From Candidatus Zhuqueibacterota bacterium (GTDB lineage: Bacteria > Zhuqueibacterota > Zhuqueibacteria > Residuimicrobiales > Krinioviventaceae): 64,000 nucleotides of DNA. Shown here piece by piece: positions 34,830 through 44,192 of the stretch (position 1 is its first letter; each line of letters opens with the position of its first letter). A program made the position numbers and the translations under genes. The notes beneath the pieces are model-generated. The model did no database searches, was not told the origin of the DNA, and saw only the letters and a list, made by a program, of their open reading frames with translations. The stretch spans positions 90,718-154,717 of the forward strand of contig JAFGKD010000013.1 of the NCBI GenBank assembly GCA_016928775.1, written 5' to 3'.

Positions 34830-36569
34830 TTAATTCGTGCTCGCCGTTTGGATGCCGAGAATACGATTGTATTCATCCGTATCCTTGAGGACATCAACTG
34901 CGTTTCTCAACGTCACATCGCGTTCGAAACTTGTCGCATAAGCATCATCATTGCCGTGCAATTTGGCGACGAGCTCTCGCTTGATGAGATATTTAATATC
35001 TTTAATCGATTTTTCTTTTTCTTTATTCTTAACCGTTTCAAACTTTTCGCGCAACTGGCTAAATGACGATTCCATGTCGTCAAAGAATTTTTCCTCCCTG
35101 GCAACTTTTTCGAGCTCTTTTAATTCATCCATACCGGCTGGTTCATAATCAAATTCTTTTTCGCGAATAAATGCGAAAAAGTCATCAAGGATCTTTTTAT
35201 CGACGTCAAATCCATTTGCCAATTCAGGGTACTTGACCGCATACTCCAGGCTAAAATTAAAGAACATCGACTGTCGTATCAATTCACCGACGTAGCGGGT
35301 GGTATTTTCGTTGGAGGACTCGAGGTCCGGTTTGATGCCGCCGCCACCAGTGACCTGACGGCCGTTGCGAGTGTAGAATTTATCATCATTTTTTGGCGAT
35401 TCTTCCGCCTCTTCTTCAACGTTTTCTGTCTCATCTTCTGCACTCCAGAGGACAGAGTTTTGCCCGCGTTTGAAAACATCCATTTTTTGGATGAGTCGAC
35501 CGCTGGGAAGATAATACTTTGCTGTTGTTAATTTGAGAGATGTTTCTCCATCAGCTGTCCGGTCGATGGGCAGGACTGTCTGCACGAGCCCTTTGCCAAA
35601 AGAACGTTCGCCAATGATAACGCCGCGATCCAAATCCTGAATAGAACCGGCAACAATCTCGGATGCAGACGCCGAGTATTCATTGATGAGTATCACGAGC
35701 GGTAATGAGCCAAAAATGGGGCTTTTTGTGGTTCGATATTCTTTTGAACTATTGGGATTGCGGCCCTTGGTGTAGACAATTAGCTCACTCTTTGAGACGA
35801 AATTATTGGCAACCGCGACCGCAACATCTAACAATCCGCCAGGGTTGCCGCGAAGATCGAGAATCAGCGCCTCCATACCTTTGTCCAATAAATCTTCGAC
35901 AGAAGTTGTCACCTGCTTTTCAGCGCCGCGATTGAAGGAATTGAGCTTTATCAATCCAATACCCGGTTCGACAAATCCGGAATATTGAATATCTGAAATA
36001 GTGATTTCGTCACGAATGAGGGAGAATATCATCGGTTCATCAACACCAACGCGTCGGATCTTGATGACAACGGTGCTGCCTTTTTTCTTGCCGCGCAATT
36101 TTCCGGCTGTCTGGGAGAGGGACAGACCTTTTGTTGTTTCACCATCAATTTCTATGATTTGATCACCTTCGCGAATGCCGGCTTTTTCCGATGGACTGTT
36201 GGGAAAGGGATGTTCGGCAACGGTTGGCCAGCCGTTGCGATTGGTGATGCGCATACCCACACCATAATATTTGCCGCGCGTCATAATCTCAATATCGTCC
36301 TGGGCCTCCTTTTCGAGAAAAACAGAATAAGGATCAAGCTCATCCAGCATACCGTTGATACCGGCTCGCATAAATTTTTCCGGATCGACCTCTTCGACAT
36401 AGTTGTTGGCCGTTTGCTTGTATACTTTGCCGAAGACGGTAATATTGCGACCAACCGCAGCGTAAAAGTCGCGCTGACTTTTGCCAAGTAATCCGCTCGA
36501 CCATATTGTGCCAATGAGTGCACTGAACAGAATCAGTGTGATCATCAGTCGTTTTTCATTTTTTCGCAT
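34830..36569 (-). CDS. S41-family C-terminal processing peptidase (CtpA-like)
   Basis: About 579 residues from the ATG at 36569 (GGAGT box). A signal anchor lies at about 8-27. The N-terminal helical part is followed by a PDZ domain (about 85-170; GVGMRITNRNGWPTV ... AGIREGDQIIEIDGE) and the S41 core: LILDLRGNPGG, ASASEIVAG with the catalytic Ser near 300, and SFGKGLVQT with the catalytic Lys. The C-terminal 150 residues are charged and helical. It is a periplasmic protease acting on protein C-termini. It lies between ppdK and thymidylate kinase with about 40 bp to ppdK. Confidence 0.94.
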   Translation of the reverse strand: MRKNEKRLMITLILFSALIGTIWSSGLLGKSQRDFYAAVGRNITVFGKVYKQTANNYVEEVDPEKFMRAGINGMLDELDPYSVFLEKEAQDDIEIMTRGKYYGVGMRITNRNGWPTVAEHPFPNSPSEKAGIREGDQIIEIDGETTKGLSLSQTAGKLRGKKKGSTVVIKIRRVGVDEPMIFSLIRDEITISDIQYSGFVEPGIGLIKLNSFNRGAEKQVTTSVEDLLDKGMEALILDLRGNPGGLLDVAVAVANNFVSKSELIVYTKGRNPNSSKEYRTTKSPIFGSLPLVILINEYSASASEIVAGSIQDLDRGVIIGERSFGKGLVQTVLPIDRTADGETSLKLTTAKYYLPSGRLIQKMDVFKRGQNSVLWSAEDETENVEEEAEESPKNDDKFYTRNGRQVTGGGGIKPDLESSNENTTRYVGELIRQSMFFNFSLEYAVKYPELANGFDVDKKILDDFFAFIREKEFDYEPAGMDELKELEKVAREEKFFDDMESSFSQLREKFETVKNKEKEKSIKDIKYLIKRELVAKLHGNDDAYATSFERDVTLRNAVDVLKDTDEYNRILGIQTASTN

Positions 36570-36660
36570 AATAGACTCCGTAGCTGTTTCAGCTGCTACT
36601 TGAAAAACATTCAATATAAAAAATAATTGTAGTTAATTTGTGAATATAAAGTAAAAAAAG

Positions 36661-37326
36661 TTAATCAACGATTTTACATTTGCGCACAATGTCGCGAATA
36701 TCTTGTTGAATCTCTTCTATGCTCTGATGTCCATTTATCCGGTGCACGCGATCCGGATCATTCGTCTGAATTTCGCAAAAGCCATGCCGCACTTTTTCCT
36801 GAAAGGCCAATCCCTCTGCTTCCAATCGATCGGCTCTGTCTCCAAGCTTTTGTTTTCGGTCCGCGGCAACGTGGGGGTCGAGATCAATGAAAAAAGTTAC
36901 GTCCGGATCAAGATGGACAGAACCAATCGCATTAGCTTGTTTGACGAGTTTGAGATCGAGACCGCGCCCGTAACCCTGATATGCTGTTGTCGAATCATAG
37001 AAACGATCACAAAGCACAATAGTTCCCGCAGCGAGGGCGGGACGAATGACCTCGTGCACCATTTGCGCGCGCGCGGCTTCATAGAGCAGCAATTCCGTCC
37101 AACTGGACATGGTTGAATTGTTATCGTCCAGCAGGATAGTGCGGATTGACTCGGAGATGGGCGTGGTGCCCGGATCACGTATACATATTGTTTCGATGTT
37201 GTTTTTGCGGAGGTAATTGTACAACAGCTTGATTTGTGTTGATTTACCGCATGTATCTATTCCCTCGAATGTGATAAAATAGCCTTGTGGTCGAGGATTT
37301 CTCATGCTCCCTTTTTTCTTCTCCAT
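36661..37326 (-). CDS. tmk: Thymidylate kinase
   Basis: Up to 221 residues. P-loop FEGIDTCGKSTQ, the DR[FY] motif in CDRFYDSTTAYQGYGRG, and the LID region (DRADRLEAEG). It phosphorylates dTMP to dTDP. The gene overlaps the end of the MATE transporter gene by 25 bp. A second ATG at 37305 would shorten the protein by seven residues; neither start has a perfectly spaced site. Part of a conserved-looking run rsmI, MATE, tmk. Confidence 0.93.
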   Translation of the reverse strand: MEKKKGSMRNPRPQGYFITFEGIDTCGKSTQIKLLYNYLRKNNIETICIRDPGTTPISESIRTILLDDNNSTMSSWTELLLYEAARAQMVHEVIRPALAAGTIVLCDRFYDSTTAYQGYGRGLDLKLVKQANAIGSVHLDPDVTFFIDLDPHVAADRKQKLGDRADRLEAEGLAFQEKVRHGFCEIQTNDPDRVHRINGHQSIEEIQQDIRDIVRKCKIVD

Positions 37327-38636
37327 GATCCGTTTTTAAAGCGCAAATAGTTGAGTAAAAGTCGTATTGTTTCATCCGCAGCTTGAATGCCCCACATACC
37401 ATAGAGGCCCCAGCCCAAAATGAAAAGACTAATGTAATTAAAACCAATCTCAAACACAACGACAAAAGCAATTGTTGAGAACATCAGCCAGTGCAGCATA
37501 CCGATGCCGCGCAAATTGCCGCTCAGCACATTGTTGAGTGCTTTGGGGATCTGTGCAAAGGCGAATATAAAGATAGCCTTTTGCCCTAACGCCACAGTTG
37601 CGGCATCGGTCGTAAAAACATGAATGACCGCTTTGGAAAAAACAATCATGAGCAGCACCGTAATCCCGATAAAAAGAGCCATAGCACGATGGGCGGTATG
37701 GGCAGCGGATTCAGCCAATTCTTTGTCATCCGCCCCCAGATTTTTCCCCATTTGGCTCATAGCGGCGAGGCCGAATCCCATATAAACCATGGAGAGAACA
37801 TTTTGAATTCGCATGAAAATGGCATGTGTTGATAAAATGACTACGCTGACAGCGCCGGCAAAACTGATGACAACCAGTTGGCCCAAACCCCATGTGAGCT
37901 GCTCGACCGTGGTGGGTAATCCCATTTTGAACAATTCTTTAAAACTCTTAAAATTTGGCGTTGTTAGTTCTTTGAAGGACAAATAGAGCTGGGTTTTTTT
38001 GCTGCGCACAAGATAAAAGCTGATCGCAAAACCGATGGAATGCGCGATCCCGACTGCGATAGCCGCACCCTTAACCTGTAACGCTGGAATGCCAAAGAGG
38101 CCAAAAATAAGGATGGGCGCCAGGACAACATTGATCCCATTGACGGTGAGATTGACGAACATTGAATAGCGGGTGTCACCAATGGCGCGGAGGATACCCG
38201 TGGCGACAAAATTGATCATAATGAGAGGCCCGAAAAAGGCGACAGTCTGCAGATAGATGATTCCCGCCGCACGTGCACTCGCCCCACCATCCTCCTTGAT
38301 GATATGAAACAAATGAACAGCACCGGAGTGCCAGATTATGGCAAACAGGATTGCTAATATGATGCCCATCATCATCGCCTGACCGAATATATGATTGGCC
38401 TGGCGCACATCATTGGCTCCGAGATGTCGATTGATGATCAAACCGGCGCCAATCACAAACGTTAGCAAAAGTGCAAAAAACACCAGCACGATTTGAATTG
38501 CCATCGAGTGACCGGCCAAGGCTGAGGCGCCGAGTTTGCCGATGTAGATCGCTTCAATCGTCCACATGATCGTCTGTGAAGACAGATCAATTGCCGCCGG
38601 TAGTGAGGTTTTGAAGAATTTTCTCAGAGGCATCAC
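37302..38636 (-). CDS. MATE-family multidrug/sodium efflux transporter
   Basis: 444 residues with twelve predicted membrane helices. N-terminal LPAAIDLSSQTIMWTIEAIY and ALAGHSMAIQI segments, and in the second half a repeated GLPTTVEQLTWGLGQLVV segment, show the two-fold MATE pseudo-repeat. It exports cationic compounds in exchange for Na+ or H+. Its ATG overlaps the stop of rsmI as ATGA, and its end overlaps tmk, so the three genes are one transcription unit. Confidence 0.92.
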   Translation of the reverse strand: MMPLRKFFKTSLPAAIDLSSQTIMWTIEAIYIGKLGASALAGHSMAIQIVLVFFALLLTFVIGAGLIINRHLGANDVRQANHIFGQAMMMGIILAILFAIIWHSGAVHLFHIIKEDGGASARAAGIIYLQTVAFFGPLIMINFVATGILRAIGDTRYSMFVNLTVNGINVVLAPILIFGLFGIPALQVKGAAIAVGIAHSIGFAISFYLVRSKKTQLYLSFKELTTPNFKSFKELFKMGLPTTVEQLTWGLGQLVVISFAGAVSVVILSTHAIFMRIQNVLSMVYMGFGLAAMSQMGKNLGADDKELAESAAHTAHRAMALFIGITVLLMIVFSKAVIHVFTTDAATVALGQKAIFIFAFAQIPKALNNVLSGNLRGIGMLHWLMFSTIAFVVVFEIGFNYISLFILGWGLYGMWGIQAADETIRLLLNYLRFKNGSWRRKKGA

Positions 38637-39361
38637 GATCCGCCTGGCATCTGTCTTTGGTGCTCACGCGTCAAACCTTCGACAATAATGACGAACTCGC
38701 CCTTGAGCACCAAAGAATTGCTATGTGCAACCAGCTCGTCCAACGTTCCCCGAACAACATTTTCATATTTTTTCGTCAGTTCACGAATGACCGCTACATG
38801 ACGATTACCAAGTACGAGTCGCAAGTCTTTTAAAGTTTTAATCATTCTGTGAGGGGATTCGTACAAAATAATCGTCCGAGGTTCCCGGGCGAGCTGTGCC
38901 AGACGTTTTTGGCGGCCTTTTTTGGTCGGTAGAAATCCTTCAAAAACGAATCGATCCGTTGGCAATCCGGAAAGAACAAGTGCCGGTACAAAGGCCGTGG
39001 CTCCAGGGATCGATTCGACTGTTATATCGTGTTGAATCGCCTCTCGAACAAGGTAAAAAGCGGGATCTGAAATTCCCGGTGTGCCTGCATCGCTGATAAC
39101 CGCGACGGAGTGCTGATTGTTGAGTTTATCCATCAAAGACGGCACCACTCTTTCCTTGTTAAAGTCATGATAACTCAGCATTGGCGTTTGAATATGATAC
39201 CGTTGCAGCAGAATCCTGCTTGTTCGAGTATCTTCGGCCGCTATGAAATCGACACTTTCCAGCACATCAAGAGCGCGCAGGCTGATGTCTCGCAAATTGC
39301 CAATTGGCGTGCTTACGAGATAAAGCGTGCCGGGTTTCGCGATGTATTTTGATTCGTTCAT
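38633..39361 (-). CDS. rsmI: 16S rRNA 2'-O-methyltransferase RsmI
   Basis: About 242 residues; two close ATGs (39367 and 39361), the second better spaced from a GGGGA site. SAM-dependent tetrapyrrole-methylase fold with LYLVSTPIGNLRDISLRAL, ADTRTS-type EDTRTSRILL, SYHDFN, VAVISDAGTPGISDPAF, GATAFVPALVLSGLPTDRF and ILYESPHRM. It methylates the 2'-OH of C1402 in 16S rRNA. First gene of the rsmI-MATE-tmk unit. Confidence 0.96.
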   Translation of the reverse strand: MNESKYIAKPGTLYLVSTPIGNLRDISLRALDVLESVDFIAAEDTRTSRILLQRYHIQTPMLSYHDFNKERVVPSLMDKLNNQHSVAVISDAGTPGISDPAFYLVREAIQHDITVESIPGATAFVPALVLSGLPTDRFVFEGFLPTKKGRQKRLAQLAREPRTIILYESPHRMIKTLKDLRLVLGNRHVAVIRELTKKYENVVRGTLDELVAHSNSLVLKGEFVIIVEGLTREHQRQMPGGS

Positions 39362-39607
39362 AGTCATTCCCCGGCACGATAGTTAATAGTCACTTGTCCA
39401 TGTCAATATTGTTTCAAGCAAACTAAAAATCTTACTAAAAAAAGTGTAAAAAGTCAATGAAAAGGATGCGCCTGCGTGAAAGCTATGTACTACACATCTG
39501 CAACATCGTGTTATTTTGCCAAGCTTTCATAGCATGTCTTTCTAAACCGCGATCGCCACCGAGTCATATTATGATTGAATTTTTTCTGGGTGATCTTGTC
39601 AGTCATT

Positions 39608-39721
39608 GAGATACGGGATGGCAAGAACGACCATGGAGAGAAACTGCCATCCGGAACATATTTTTATCGAAATTTTTCTTTAACTCGATCATCAATGTCA
39701 AAAATGGCTTTGGTAATAAGG
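39608..39721 (+). pseudogene. Fragment of a C-terminal sorting domain
   Basis: The frame reads EIRDGKNDHGEKLPSGTYFY, then RNFSLTRSSMSKMALVIR, which matches the last 38 residues of the sorting domains in this window (W-D-G-x-x-x-x-G-x-x-x-x-S-G-x-Y-F-Y ... K-M-x-L-x-x). There is no upstream NPFNP part and no stop codon at the usual place, so this is a remnant of a lost secreted-protein gene. Confidence 0.6.
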
Positions 39722-39743
39722 AGAACGTCAACTCACATCAAAT

Positions 39744-40090
39744 GTGCCTGGCACTTAAAAATGCCAGGCACTTAAGTTTGGACGTTACAAAATAGCCCAA
39801 AAGCAGTCAACCTGCTTTGAGATATTCAGAATAAGCATAAAGTTTAGCTGCCAAGATAGGAGCATGCTGTGCCTGGCATTTAAAAAATGCCAGGCACTCA
39901 AGTTCGGACGTTACGAAATAGCCTAAAAGTAGCCAACCTTCTTTGAGATATTAAAAATAAGCATAGCGTATGGCTGCCAAAATAGGATGAGGTTGTGCCT
40001 GGCACTTTTATATGCAAGGCACGCAGGCTCGGAAGAATGCCTGCTCCGGTTCGAGACATTTTTCTCTTGCACTTTTCAAGTGCCAGGCAC
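39744..40090 (+). repeat. Tandem palindromic repeats (REP-like), 125-126-bp period
   Basis: GTGCCTGGCA and its complement TGCCAGGCAC face each other at 39744-39771, 39870-39898 and 39995-40022 (the last with one mismatch); a single TGCCAGGCAC sits at 40081-40090. The roughly 98 bp between hairpins are also conserved between the first two spacers (GGACGTTAC, AAATAGCC, CTTTGAGATATT, GCTGCCAA blocks), so whole units are tandemly repeated. The start-to-start distances are 126 and 125 bp. Palindromes of this sequence resemble REP elements mobilised by IS200-like tyrosine transposases. Confidence 0.85.
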
Positions 40091-40146
40091 CTGATGGCGC
40101 TGCAAACGTATCAACTATTTCTGATCACGCCCAATACGCCCGGCTC

Positions 40147-41457
40147 CTACTCCTTGAACGGATGCTCCCACGGCGCCCGATAATCCCTCTTCAGCAACTC
40201 GGCCGCTTTGGGATTGTTCACAATCGATTGTCTCTCCACATCCCAGTTCACCACACTGTCGGATTCATAGGCGATCATGCCCAACTGGGTCGTGGCCGTA
40301 CTGAAGAATCCGTCTTGCGTCGAGTGCAGCTTGTCGCTATTGCGCGTTTTGACGGCATCCAAAAAGTCAGCGACCTGCGCTGTGCCGGCGTCATTGTTGG
40401 CCTCATGCACTTGCCTTTCAGCGCCTCTTTCGTTTGGAATATAGATCCAGCGACGGTCGGACGCAAACACGGTTCCTTTCTCACCAAAGAAAAAGATTCC
40501 ATTGTTGGTCTCGGGCGTTACCTCGACTGCCCCCCACAGACGATGTCGCCAGGTCACCGGACAAGTGGCAAAGTCAAAATTGGCCGTCATGCTGTCCGGC
40601 GTGGTAATCTGATCTCTCAGCTTGTAAATACCGCCAAAAGCGCGGACGCTCGTCGGCATACTTTCTTGCAAAATCCACCGCGTCGCATCAATCAGGTGAA
40701 TCCCCCAGTCCACCAGATGGCCGTGGCCATACGCCTTCTCCAGGCGCCAGGCGAAATGACCAATATTGGGACTGTACGGCAGCTTTGGTGCCGGGCCACA
40801 CCAGGCATCCCAATCCAGGCTCTCGGGTGGTGTCTGCGGCGTGGCATCGCGCATGGGAGCATTATAATGGATGCGCACATCCACCTGCACGATGTCGCCA
40901 AGATTCCCGGCCTGAATAAAATCGCGCGCCTCCTGCAACGCTTTGGCTTGTCGCCGCTGGAAACCAATTTGTATCATGCGGTCGCTCTTTTTTGCGGCTT
41001 GCACCATAACCTGACCTTCGCGTATGTCGTAGGCCAAAGGTTTTTCACAATAAATGTCAAGTACTTTTTCGAGCGCCGCAAGAAAGGGCAAAGCATGCCA
41101 GTGCGGTGGCGTCGCAATGAAAACAGCCTGCAAACCGGACACGTCAAGGAGTTCTCGATAATCTTTGAATAATTGCGGTTTGAATCCTTGCAGCTCTTCC
41201 ACCTCACGCGCGCTTTTGTCGAGGTGTTCGCTATCGACATCGCACAGCGCAATACATTCCACACCGCCTACTTTGAATGCCGCTTTTAAATCAACCATGC
41301 CGTACCAACCGCAGCCAATAAGACCTATCTTGATCTTATCTGCTTGCGCGTAAAGCGGACGACGAAAAGTCGATAATGCCATTGTTCCGGCAGCCGTTGC
41401 CGCGATAAATTGTCGTCTGTTGATTTTATTCCGGTCTTTTTTTATATGACTTGGCAT
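40147..41457 (-). CDS. Tat-exported Gfo/Idh/MocA-family oxidoreductase
   Basis: 436 residues with a twin-arginine signal (NRRQFIAATAAGTMALS at 13-29). Rossmann motif IGLIGCGWYG at about 44-53, CDVDSEHL at the end of the second strand, a VFIATPPHWHA segment and the family EKP motif (YCEKPLAYD) with the catalytic Lys, followed by the C-terminal alpha/beta domain. NAD(P) is probably carried tightly through the Tat pathway. Exported members of this kind act on sugars or cyclitols, and some generate or reduce 3-keto-glycosides. Its start has AGGGAG upstream. Nearby genes encode a DUF1080 protein, an epimerase and a second Gfo/Idh/MocA enzyme. Confidence 0.9.
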   Translation of the reverse strand: MPSHIKKDRNKINRRQFIAATAAGTMALSTFRRPLYAQADKIKIGLIGCGWYGMVDLKAAFKVGGVECIALCDVDSEHLDKSAREVEELQGFKPQLFKDYRELLDVSGLQAVFIATPPHWHALPFLAALEKVLDIYCEKPLAYDIREGQVMVQAAKKSDRMIQIGFQRRQAKALQEARDFIQAGNLGDIVQVDVRIHYNAPMRDATPQTPPESLDWDAWCGPAPKLPYSPNIGHFAWRLEKAYGHGHLVDWGIHLIDATRWILQESMPTSVRAFGGIYKLRDQITTPDSMTANFDFATCPVTWRHRLWGAVEVTPETNNGIFFFGEKGTVFASDRRWIYIPNERGAERQVHEANNDAGTAQVADFLDAVKTRNSDKLHSTQDGFFSTATTQLGMIAYESDSVVNWDVERQSIVNNPKAAELLKRDYRAPWEHPFKE

Positions 41458-41620
41458 ATTGTAATCTCCCTGACTTTTTTAAAAAATGTTCAAAACCTGT
41501 TTTTCTGTAATGTAACAGGTTGTGCATGTGAAAGCAAATCATTTTGTCATTGAATTGTACAACCGTTTTGCCAGTTATAATTGGAAGCTTGAATTTATAC
41601 ATTTGCTAACAATGTAAAAA

Positions 41621-41650
41621 AAAAGTCGGCAGCCATATCTGCCGACTTTT
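41621..41650 (-). terminator. Rho-independent terminator of the three-repeat secreted protein gene
   Basis: AAAAGTCGGCAG and CTGCCGACTTTT form a 12-bp perfect stem around CCATAT, with T-runs on both sides. It is 26 bp past the stop of the minus-strand gene at 41676-43847 and is symmetrical, so it could work in both directions. Confidence 0.92.
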
Positions 41651-41675
41651 TTTCTCGGAGGCTATGACAAGTAAT

Positions 41676-43847
41676 TTATCTGATCAACATCATTTTTTTG
41701 CTGAACACATGTTCTCCGGCTTCCAATTTGTAGAAATAGAGACCTGTTGCGCAATTCATGCCTTCGAAGGTCATGTTATGTATTCCAGCCTCCATTTTTC
41801 CTTCAAAGAGCACAGCAATTTCCTGTCCGCGAATATTGTAAATGGATAATTTAATGTGCTCATCTTTGGGCAAAGCAAACCGAATTGTGGTTTTCGGATT
41901 GAAAGGATTGGGGTAATTGTTATACAGTTCATAGAATGCGGGTAAATTTTTTGATGTCTGTTCCACACCGACTTTGATGGTGATCTCTTCGCTTATGGTG
42001 ATGTTTTCAAAAACAGCTGAAACGAGAGCATCAGGATTATGGCTGGTAGCCGCAAGTCCAATAAACGATTTTGTTGGGATATCCAATTCGTCCATTACAC
42101 CGACGACTTGCCAAGCTGTACCATCCGTTGAGAAATATCCTCTGAACTGGCTGCCTTCGCGTATGATTTTCAGCCACACCGGCTTACTTTCATAAGCAGC
42201 ATTGCTGATATCATTCCCCGCTTCATCCTTGGGTTTCATACTTGATGATGCGCCACCGAATTCCGCTCGTTTGCCGAATCGAACCTGATTTCCGTAGCCA
42301 CTAAAAACGGAATAATGACGGGCGGAATCATCCAGTGATTCGCGAATCATGACACATCCTTTGCTCCATACATCTGCACTGTCAATGGAAACGAATCGAG
42401 CCGTTAATTCGAGCGTGCTTTTGTTCCAGGGGATATAAACAAAATGACCTTCGTCCTGATTATTCCAGATATCAATGCCACCAGCCTCGACAGTTACCGT
42501 GCCGTCATTGCCTACCATCATACTTCCCGGGATCGCCGGTTCACCCAGGTCAGTAGAACGCCAATCCGGTAAATCCGGAACGGTGATATGCTCGCTCATG
42601 GTGATGTTGTCAAAAACTCCCTTTACCGATGCATCAGGATTATGGCTTGTTAATGCGATGCCAATGAATGCTTTTGCGGGAATGCCCAACGTATCGGTGA
42701 CACCGACTCGTTTCCACATTTCACCGTCCTCGGAAAAATAACCTCTGAAAACATTGTCCTCACGGATAATTTTCAACCATACCGGTTTGCTTTCATAAGC
42801 TGCATTACTGATATCATTGCCGAGATCATCTTTGGGTTTCATGCTGGAGGAAGAGCCACCAAACTCGGCGCGTTTTCCAAATCGAACTTGGTTTCCATAT
42901 CCACTAAAAACCGAATAATGACGCGCAGAATCATCAAGTGATTCGCGAATCATCACACATCCTTTGCTCCATACATCGGCGCTGTCCACAGAAACAAATC
43001 GAGCCGTCAACTCGAGTGTTTTTTTTGACCATGGCAGATACACAAAATGGCCTTCATCCTGATTGTTCCAAATATCAATACCGGATGCTTCAATGGTTAA
43101 TTGAGAGCCGTCTTCACTCCACATCATGCTGCCTGGAAATTGCGGTTCGCCAAGATCCGTGTTACGCCAATCCGGAATATCCGGAATAGTAATATCCTCG
43201 CTCATGGTGATGTTGTCAAAGACGCCCGTAACCAGAGCATCGGGATTGTGGGCGGTGAGAGCAATGCCGATATAAACATCTGTTGGGATGCCAAGAGTAT
43301 CAGTAACGCCAATACGCTTCCACATGTCGCCATCTGTTGAAAAATAACCGCGAAACATGCTTCCTTCTCGAATGATTTTCAGCCACACCGGTTTACTCTC
43401 GTAAGCCGCATTGCTGATGTCATTGCCGAGATCATCCTTGGGTTTCATACTGGAGGAAGAGCCGCCCAGTTCAGCTCGCTTTCCAAACCGAACCTGGTTT
43501 CCGAATCCGGTAAAAACAGAGTAATGACGTGCGGAATCCGCCAATGATTCACGGATCATGACACATCCTTTGCTCCATATATCTGCACTATCAACTGAAA
43601 TGAATCTCGCCGTCAATTCCAGGGTTTCACTCGACCATTGTTTATAGACAAAATGGCCTTCGTCTTTTGTATTCCAAATGTCAATACCGGACGCTTCAAT
43701 GGTAAGAGTGCTGTCTGCATCCCATGACACACTCCCGGGAAAATTTGGGCTGCCCAGGTCCGTGGAATTCCAGGCACCAAAAGCAACGGAAGCGGATAAA
43801 AGCATAATAACCATTATTTGCTGAATAACAGTACGTCTGAAGTTCAT
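41676..43847 (-). CDS. Secreted protein with three near-identical DUF1349-like domains and sorting domain
   Basis: About 723 residues from the ATG at 43847 (GGGAGG upstream). Signal peptide 1-22. Three tandem domains of about 200 residues follow (about 23-215, 228-420, 432-625). Each has the series EASGIDIWNxxDEGHFVY, LELTARF, SKGCVMIRES, YSVFxGxGNQVRFGKRAE, SMKPKDxxGNDISNAAYESK, PVWLKIIRE, then a GYFSxDGxxW segment. This resembles the concanavalin-like DUF1349 / regulation-of-glycan-binding fold. The repeats are so alike that recent duplication is likely. The sorting domain begins near 640 (NNYPNPFNPKTTIRFALP). Probably a surface carbohydrate-binding protein; no catalytic residues are apparent. 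Confidence 0.85.
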   Translation of the reverse strand: MNFRRTVIQQIMVIMLLSASVAFGAWNSTDLGSPNFPGSVSWDADSTLTIEASGIDIWNTKDEGHFVYKQWSSETLELTARFISVDSADIWSKGCVMIRESLADSARHYSVFTGFGNQVRFGKRAELGGSSSSMKPKDDLGNDISNAAYESKPVWLKIIREGSMFRGYFSTDGDMWKRIGVTDTLGIPTDVYIGIALTAHNPDALVTGVFDNITMSEDITIPDIPDWRNTDLGEPQFPGSMMWSEDGSQLTIEASGIDIWNNQDEGHFVYLPWSKKTLELTARFVSVDSADVWSKGCVMIRESLDDSARHYSVFSGYGNQVRFGKRAEFGGSSSSMKPKDDLGNDISNAAYESKPVWLKIIREDNVFRGYFSEDGEMWKRVGVTDTLGIPAKAFIGIALTSHNPDASVKGVFDNITMSEHITVPDLPDWRSTDLGEPAIPGSMMVGNDGTVTVEAGGIDIWNNQDEGHFVYIPWNKSTLELTARFVSIDSADVWSKGCVMIRESLDDSARHYSVFSGYGNQVRFGKRAEFGGASSSMKPKDEAGNDISNAAYESKPVWLKIIREGSQFRGYFSTDGTAWQVVGVMDELDIPTKSFIGLAATSHNPDALVSAVFENITISEEITIKVGVEQTSKNLPAFYELYNNYPNPFNPKTTIRFALPKDEHIKLSIYNIRGQEIAVLFEGKMEAGIHNMTFEGMNCATGLYFYKLEAGEHVFSKKMMLIR

Positions 43848-44192
43848 ACTACCTCCCAATTATTTCGTTATTTCATTGTTCATTTCATGTTGAATTTGGT
43901 ACGATTCATCTTGATTCGATCAGGTGAACTTCCATCTCATGATGTGCCTCCTCTTATGGATTGAATTTCAATATTCAGTTACAATAATATAATAAGTTAG
44001 ATTATCCAAAAGATCAAGTGTTTATTTGCCATGGTCTTGTATCCCCCAAATTTTACTTTTAAACCACGTTGAGTAATCCTTGGTGATATTATAGTTGAAC
44101 AGATTCTCCAATCGTCTGTTTTGCAGCAGGATTGGATTTTGCCATTGATCTGTGTGTTGAGAATGTCTACATTCAAAAAAAAGGAAAATTAT
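43848..44192. other. Divergent intergenic region
   Basis: 345 bp between two divergent genes, so it must hold both promoters. AT-rich. One perfect palindrome, ATTGAA-T-TTCAAT (43960-43972), could be an operator. No promoter elements are clear. Confidence 0.35.

Larger units (their letters stand above)
39362..40146. other. Gene-poor 785-bp stretch with a gene fragment and tandem repeats
   Basis: No intact gene. It contains a decayed sorting-domain fragment (39608-39721) and three tandem units plus one partial unit of a palindrome-based repeat (39744-40090), both listed separately. The short open frames here show no family resemblance apart from that fragment. Confidence 0.6.

Noticed and set aside
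39751..40016. TGGCAC ... TGC elements in the tandem repeats as sigma-54 promoters
   Set aside because: GG-to-GC spacing is 11 or 12 and the match is explained by the palindrome.
39744..40090. Regularly spaced repeats suggestive of a CRISPR array
   Set aside because: The inter-hairpin sequence is itself conserved between units and the period is about 125 bp; there are no unique spacers and no cas genes.
40012..41172. 386-codon plus-strand frame
   Set aside because: Antisense to the Tat-exported Gfo/Idh/MocA gene, which has all family motifs; the frame begins inside the repeat array.
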